Source: Enterococcus aquimarinus
GTDB taxonomy: Bacteria > Bacillota > Bacilli > Lactobacillales > Enterococcaceae
Direction: 5' to 3'
DNA: 64,000 nt
Assembly (NCBI RefSeq): GCF_001885765.1
Contig: NZ_JXKD01000001.1
Span: forward strand, 271,778 to 335,777
Shown here piece by piece: positions 59,751 to 64,000 of the stretch. Below the pieces are notes generated by a model. That model did not search any database and was not told where the DNA came from. It worked only from the letters and a program-made list of their open reading frames with translations. Every line of letters starts with the position of its first letter. Position 1 is the first letter of the stretch. The position numbers and the translations under genes are program-made.

Positions 59751-59992
59751 GTGTAGCACATTCTCTCTTGTTTTTCTATATTATTGGAGTCGCATTTACG
59801 CATTAATTCAGATTTTCTTCTAAAAATTACGCTCTTCTCTTGTAAATCCTCTAAAGGTCAAAGTTTGAAATCATAGTAGTTATTAATTTTTTGGAAAAAG
59901 TTTTGATATTTATCGGCTAGTATTCCTTACAAACACAGAAAGAAAAACAATTCAGTCAATTGCCACACCGTGGACTTCATCAAAAAAGCCGC

Positions 59993-60199
59993 ATGCGGAC
60001 AACTGAAATCTACTATATGCTGCATGAAGCCATTCAAACAAATAGAAAAGTTGCCATACAAATAGAAGCCATTGATTGCGACGGCTTCTATCAGGAAGAT
60101 ATCATCGGATCGATTAAAAAATCCGACTCGCTGGGTATTTATATAAAGAACCAAAATGTTCACTATGATGAGATATTAAATATCCAGTTTTACACTTAA
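59993..60199 (+). CDS. Small protein, possibly YolD-like
   Basis: 68 residues from ATG, or 79 from a TTG at 59960; neither has a good Shine-Dalgarno. The pattern TNRKVAIQIEAI, GSIKKSDSLGIYIKNQN and a final DEILNIQFYT recalls YolD-like small beta proteins of plasmids and phages. I am not sure that it is expressed. The 240 bases before it show nothing but the cad control region. Confidence 0.4.
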   Translation: MRTTEIYYMLHEAIQTNRKVAIQIEAIDCDGFYQEDIIGSIKKSDSLGIYIKNQNVHYDEILNIQFYT

Positions 60200-60252
60200 A
60201 AGCTGCTTCTATTGATTGAATAACGTTTTATTCAAGCGAATACCAGGAGGGT

Positions 60253-62373
60253 TTATTTTGGATTGGGGAAATAAAAGGCTAGTTTATTATTAACCAACTT
60301 CAATTTGGCGTTGAAAGGCGTGCCTTTTTTACTCTTAAACCCTTTTATGAGGCTGGTTTCTTGTTTAGATAACAGATCCTTTACGTTTTTCTTCGTGAGT
60401 GTCTTCCCACTCCATTTTTTAGGCAACGTAAATGTACAGCCCTCACGATAACCCGCACAACCAAAGAACTTCCCTTTATCTAGAACATTCTTACAGCATT
60501 GCGGACATACACCCATGACAGTGTTTGCTTCGCCTTTTTCAGTATGTTTTTTTATCGCACTGTTTTCAAATGTATCCGGTACTTTTTGGATTAAATGGTG
60601 AATAAAGTTTGTAATACTGCTCAAGAACGCTTCTTGTGTACCTTCCTGATTGCGTATTTTTTTAAGGTACTTTTCCCATTTAGCAGTCATAGAAGCGTTG
60701 GCTATCTCATCATTTTGAATGACTTCACAAAGCGTCTCACCTTTTGGTGTGACCAAGACATTATTTTTCTGAAGCGTGATATAGTCTTGCTTTTTCAATG
60801 TTTCAATCACATTTGCGCGCGTCGCCTCCGTCCCAATGCCTTCGGTTTCTCTTAATATCGCTTTATTCTCTTCATCTTCGGCGTCGCGCCCCACATTTTT
60901 CATGGCCGTAATCAGTGTTCCCTCTGTGTAATACTTGGGTGGCTGTGTCTTCTTTTCCTTGGTGTAAAAGTGGCTAGCTACCGCGTCACCTTCTCTTACA
61001 GTGGGAAGTGTTTGATTTTCTTCTGTCGTCTTTTTCATTTCTTTCTCGTTTTTGTAAAACTTCCGCCAGCCCATCACTTTTTCTACTTTACCCGTTGTCT
61101 TAAACAAAACAGCATGGACGGTGGTTTCGATCGTTGTTTCATCGTAAATATAAGGTTTTTCAAACATACTCAACGTGCGATACAAGATTAATGCATATAT
61201 ATTTCGTTCCTTTTGAGATAAAGCTGCTAAGTTTGGCAACGTGCGCGTCGGGATAATGGCGTAATGTTCCTGTACGTTTGCGCCATCGACATAGCGCTTG
61301 TTCTCTTTTAACTGCGGTTCGGCAATCGTTTCGTTCACTAAATTTAGATAGCTGGGAAGAGCGTTTTTTAAATAGTCAAACTCCGGACGACCAATATAGT
61401 TTGTATCGGTACGCGGGTAAGAAACCAGCTTTTTTTCGTACAGACCTTGCACGATTTTCAACGTTTCTGAAGCACTGTAATGAAATCGTTTGTTCGCTGT
61501 CGCTTGTAAATCAGAAAGACTAAAGAGTTTGGGTGCATACTGCTTCTTTTCTTCCGTCTTGACGGATGTGATCTGTCCGGGAGCCGAATCGCTTATTTCT
61601 TGTTTCTCTTTAAATGCCTCTAAATCGAATTCACTGTCAAAACGACCTGCATATTTTCCTTGGTAAACGCCTTTTTTGTGACTGAATCTGCCATATAATT
61701 CGTAAAAAGGTTTACTAACAAATTCCGCAATCTCTTTATTCCGCTGGTAGATGAGGTATAAGGTCGGTGTTTGGACGCGTCCAATGCTAAAAACGCCTTT
61801 CATGCCATTTTTTTGCATATAGAGCGTGTACAGACGCGAGAGATTCATGCCGACTAGCCAGTCAGCGATTTGTCTGGTTTCGGCCTCTTTATAACTGGAA
61901 TAGAATTCTTCTCCGTTCCGTAAGTGGTGGAACCCATTTTTTATTTCTTCTTTTTCCAATGAATTAATCCAGAGACGCTTGAGTTGTTTATGGTTATTTC
62001 CTGAAAGATTAATGATTAAGCGCGCAATCGCTTCTCCCTCTCGATCGCCATCAGTGGCGATAATAATCGTGTCTGCTTCATCTAAATGCTTTTTAACGAT
62101 GGTGTATTGCTTTTGCTTCCCATCACTGACTTTGAACCGATACTCGGTTGGCAACAGCGGCAATGTATTGAAGTCCCATTTTTTCCATTTCTCATGGTAA
62201 TCTTCTGGAGAAAAAAGGGAAACGAGGTGACCAAACCCATACGTGATGACGGCATTCGCAAATTCTTTGTCCGATACCACAAAGTGGCCGTCTTTACGCT
62301 CGGAATGGTCAAAAGCGTCTGCATAAGCGGACGCCTGACTGGGTTTTTCGGCTAAAATAACGGTTTTACTCAT
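60253..62373 (-). CDS. topB: Plasmid-type DNA topoisomerase III (type IA)
   Basis: 706 residues. Toprim VILAEKPSQASAYA at the start and ATDGDREGEAIARLI near residue 98; catalytic Tyr region SIGRVQTPTLYLIYQR and YPRTDTNYIG. The C-terminus has a Cys-rich zinc motif (VCPQCCKNVL, GCAGYREGC). Type IA topoisomerases of this length are common on conjugative plasmids of Gram-positive cocci. It is divergent from the toxin-antitoxin pair. Confidence 0.9.
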   Translation of the reverse strand: MSKTVILAEKPSQASAYADAFDHSERKDGHFVVSDKEFANAVITYGFGHLVSLFSPEDYHEKWKKWDFNTLPLLPTEYRFKVSDGKQKQYTIVKKHLDEADTIIIATDGDREGEAIARLIINLSGNNHKQLKRLWINSLEKEEIKNGFHHLRNGEEFYSSYKEAETRQIADWLVGMNLSRLYTLYMQKNGMKGVFSIGRVQTPTLYLIYQRNKEIAEFVSKPFYELYGRFSHKKGVYQGKYAGRFDSEFDLEAFKEKQEISDSAPGQITSVKTEEKKQYAPKLFSLSDLQATANKRFHYSASETLKIVQGLYEKKLVSYPRTDTNYIGRPEFDYLKNALPSYLNLVNETIAEPQLKENKRYVDGANVQEHYAIIPTRTLPNLAALSQKERNIYALILYRTLSMFEKPYIYDETTIETTVHAVLFKTTGKVEKVMGWRKFYKNEKEMKKTTEENQTLPTVREGDAVASHFYTKEKKTQPPKYYTEGTLITAMKNVGRDAEDEENKAILRETEGIGTEATRANVIETLKKQDYITLQKNNVLVTPKGETLCEVIQNDEIANASMTAKWEKYLKKIRNQEGTQEAFLSSITNFIHHLIQKVPDTFENSAIKKHTEKGEANTVMGVCPQCCKNVLDKGKFFGCAGYREGCTFTLPKKWSGKTLTKKNVKDLLSKQETSLIKGFKSKKGTPFNAKLKLVNNKLAFYFPNPK

Positions 62374-62397
62374 TCGCTCACTTCTTTCTTTGTTTTC

Positions 62398-62426
62398 TTG
62401 ACAATATATCAAGTTTGATATATTGT
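62398..62426 (+). promoter_or_regulatory. Promoter and palindromic operator of the toxin-antitoxin pair
   Basis: TTGACA (62398-62403) and TATTGT (62421-62426) with a 17-base spacer. ACAATATATCAA (62401-62412) and TTGATATATTGT (62415-62426) form a 12-base palindrome that fills the whole spacer, as expected for autorepression. Confidence 0.78.
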
Positions 62427-62456
62427 TTAATTATACAGAACGTGATAGGAGTTTCT

Positions 62457-62818
62457 ATGAAAAAATACGAAATAGAAATTTATGAAGATAAAAAAGGGAA
62501 AAGTCAAATCATGGATTGGATCAAAGAATTAGATAGTAATCCAACAAAAGAAAACAAGTCAACTTTAAAAAAGCTCTACTACCAAATGGAACGCCTTGAA
62601 TATGATGGCACATTTGTAGGAGAACCGCTAGTAAAACAAATTGACGGGAAACTGTGGGAACTACACCCCATCCCTAATCGGGTCTTTTTCGCAACGCTAG
62701 AAGATAATCAGTTGCTTTTATTGCACCAATTTAGAAAAAAACACAAAAGACGCCCAAAAATGAAATCGAACAAGCGAAACGTGAACTAGCTGATTGGCTA
62801 GAACGTAAGAAAGGATAA
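62457..62818 (+). pseudogene. HigB/RelE-type toxin, frameshifted near the end
   Basis: The frame starts MKKYEIEIYEDKKGKSQIMD and has LWELHPIPNRVFFA and LLLHQFRKK, typical of HigB-like mRNA interferases. After that a run of seven A (62735-62741) puts the frame off and it ends at 62789. With eight A it would read on as TQKTPKNEIEQAKRELADWL to a stop at 62818, the usual C-terminus. So the toxin is probably damaged, or this is a sequencing slip. AGGAG lies before the ATG. Confidence 0.78.
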
Positions 62819-62823
62819 TTAAT

Positions 62824-63099
62824 ATGAAATGGACCGATGTAAAGAAAGATATTAGCAGCATTTCGCAAGAAGATAAAAATCTAATTGAATTGACCGCTCT
62901 ATTAGCTAGCTTGCGTAAAGAAAAAAAAATGACGCAAAAAGAATTAGCTGAAAAGGTGCATGTTTCCCAGGCTCAAATCGCTCGAGTAGAAAATTTTTCT
63001 TATACTCCCTCGTTAAAAACCATTACCAAAATTGCAGACGGTTTGAACTTAGAACTGACATTCAGAGACAAAACGACCAAAGAATTGGTGAAAAATTAA
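62824..63099 (+). CDS. HigA/XRE-type antitoxin
   Basis: 91 residues. A Cro/C1 helix-turn-helix runs from about 27 to 82 with MTQKELAEKVHVSQAQIARV and SLKTITKIADGLNLEL. It follows the toxin by five bases from its restored stop. The toxin-first order is that of higBA. It looks complete. Confidence 0.88.
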   Translation: MKWTDVKKDISSISQEDKNLIELTALLASLRKEKKMTQKELAEKVHVSQAQIARVENFSYTPSLKTITKIADGLNLELTFRDKTTKELVKN

Positions 63100-63128
63100 A
63101 TGATGCATTACAGTCTCTCGTTCTAAAA

Positions 63129-63183
63129 TTAAAAGCAGCACTCTCAACACTCTTATTGGGGGGTTGAGAGTGTTGCTTTTAAT
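63129..63183 (+). terminator. Terminator after the antitoxin
   Basis: A 20-base stem with one mismatch (TTAAAAGCA.CACTCTCAAC with its complement) encloses a G-rich loop. It ends in CTTTTAAT. Confidence 0.75.
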
Positions 63184-63246
63184 ACCTCTTGAATAAATAA
63201 AAAAGTTCCTAAAACGAAAAATAATCATTTGAGCGACTCAAAACAT

Positions 63247-63597
63247 TTATCTTCTCCGAATGGCAGCACTGGCCACCATTTTAGCTCCGGAAATGGTACT
63301 TCTTCCACTACCAGTCGTGAACCACATCGATTTTGCCACACTTGGACCTTTGATAATCACAAAACCCATCCCTATTAGTCCAGCTAATTTCACCCAATTG
63401 AAATCATCAGACATCAAGATTTGCGTAAACAGCAACATGGACACGATTTCCAATAATAAGGTCACGATCTGACTCAAGAATTCCCGCCACCAAATCCCCA
63501 TATAGTTGTATTCATCATTAATAATAGTTATTGCCGCAAAAACGCTGGTGAGTTCCAATATCAAGAGTTCCGCATGAACAATGCAGACCTTCACCAA
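63247..63597 (-). pseudogene. Conjugation membrane protein (TrsL/VirB6-like), C-terminal remnant
   Basis: About 116 residues. Three hydrophobic stretches and the end KSMWFTTGSGRSTISGAKMV look like the tail of a large polytopic transfer protein of Gram-positive conjugative plasmids. The frame is closed by a stop just upstream (63606-63604), and no start with a ribosome site is seen. So it is a fragment left by rearrangement. Bases 63598-63667 hold nothing else. Confidence 0.5.
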
Positions 63598-63667
63598 AAA
63601 GGCTTAATGACAGGGTTCTTGCTCTAGACCGCAAAGTAAATGTGAAGAAATAATAAAATACGGTTTA

Positions 63668-64000
63668 TTAGTTTATTTCTCCTAATTTTCTTCGATTTAT
63701 TGCCCTATATAGAGATCCTTGAGATATTCCGGTTGCTGAGACTATCTCTTTAACAGAATATTCTTTACTGTCATACATCCGAAGTGCAACAGTAAGCTTT
63801 TCTTTATCTAGCTTGGGTCTACCTAATGTTTTTCCACGCTTTTTGCTTGCTTCGAGTCCTTCCTTTACTCTTTCAGCAATTAAATTCCTTTCTAATTCTG
63901 CAATTACACACATCATTTGAAACATGGCTTTCCCTGTTGATGTTTTAGTATCCATATTTTCTTTTAATGACGCCGATTGTAAAATTAAGCGAGACAAATA
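63668..64000 (-). CDS. Serine recombinase (resolvase), C-terminal part
   Basis: 111 residues; the frame stays open to the window edge. SLKENMDTKTSTGKAMFQMM, IAELERNLIAERVKEGLEAS, the Arg-rich KKRGKTLGRPKLDKEK and a C-terminal helix-turn-helix (VKEIVSATGISQGSLYRAI) are those of Tn3-type resolvases and plasmid recombinases. The catalytic serine domain lies outside the window. Confidence 0.9.
   Translation of the reverse strand, partial: YLSRLILQSASLKENMDTKTSTGKAMFQMMCVIAELERNLIAERVKEGLEASKKRGKTLGRPKLDKEKLTVALRMYDSKEYSVKEIVSATGISQGSLYRAINRRKLGEIN

Overview
The window looks like a chromosomal segment of a low-GC Gram-positive coccus of the Lactobacillales, most like Enterococcaceae. The signs are an ebsA-like gene, a PyrR-attenuated pyr operon running R-P-B-C-AA-AB-K-D-F-E, an aroE-aroF-aroB-aroC-tyrA-aroA-aroK-pheA operon followed by an LCP (Psr-like) gene, strong Shine-Dalgarno sites, and an enterococcal-type copper operon of tcrYAZB order. 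I cannot name the species. No rRNA, tRNA or CRISPR array was seen.

Bases 1-38,490 read as ordinary core genome. In order: the tail of a CDF metal transporter, cardiolipin synthase, an RNase HI-family gene, ebsA-like, a CBS-domain protein, lspA, an RluD-type pseudouridine synthase, the ten-gene pyr operon behind a PyrR-binding leader (4.7-16.4 kb), rqcH, a DUF1622 membrane protein, an unknown membrane-anchored protein, a tryptophan-type ABC transporter, the aromatic amino acid operon (22.8-30.9 kb), an LCP protein, DegV, a glnQHMP-type amino acid ABC transporter, a histidine phosphatase, a GNAT protein and a mazEF-type toxin-antitoxin pair. Three points stand out. CarA has lost its glutaminase nucleophile and catalytic histidine. 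The Trp transporter leader encodes an 18-codon peptide with two Trp codons. The aro leader encodes an 18-codon peptide with a Tyr-Tyr-Phe-Ser-Tyr-Phe run. Both leaders are followed by matching sets of competing hairpins and terminators, which suggests ribosome-mediated attenuation instead of a T-box or TRAP.

Bases about 38.6-64 kb form a mosaic metal-resistance and mobile-element region, almost all on the minus strand. The copper module (38.6-50.2 kb) has, in transcription order, a DUF1541 lipoprotein, a GAPDH paralog, copY, copA, copZ, copB, adk, lgt, a SHOCT protein, a NusG-II protein and a multicopper oxidase. CopY-type operators (TACA-N2-TGTA or close variants) lie before the lipoprotein, the GAPDH and copY. 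The arsenic module (50.3-56.1 kb) is arsD-arsA-arsD-arsR-acr3 plus a CoA-disulfide-reductase/rhodanese fusion. The cadmium module (56.2-59.8 kb) is cadC-cadD-cadA, with a tandem-duplicated metal-binding domain and visibly higher GC. The right end carries plasmid-type genes: a type IA topoisomerase, a HigBA-like toxin-antitoxin pair, a fragment of a conjugation membrane protein and a serine resolvase that runs off the window.

Several accessory genes of this region are damaged while the core resistance pumps are intact: the GAPDH has an in-frame amber codon, lgt and the toxin each have a homopolymer frameshift, and the oxidase lacks its C-terminal copper ligands. The most interesting idea is that the copper module carries replacement versions of copper- or metal-sensitive housekeeping enzymes. 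Its GAPDH lacks the active-site histidine and the second cysteine of the CTTNC motif, and its adenylate kinase contains no cysteine at all.
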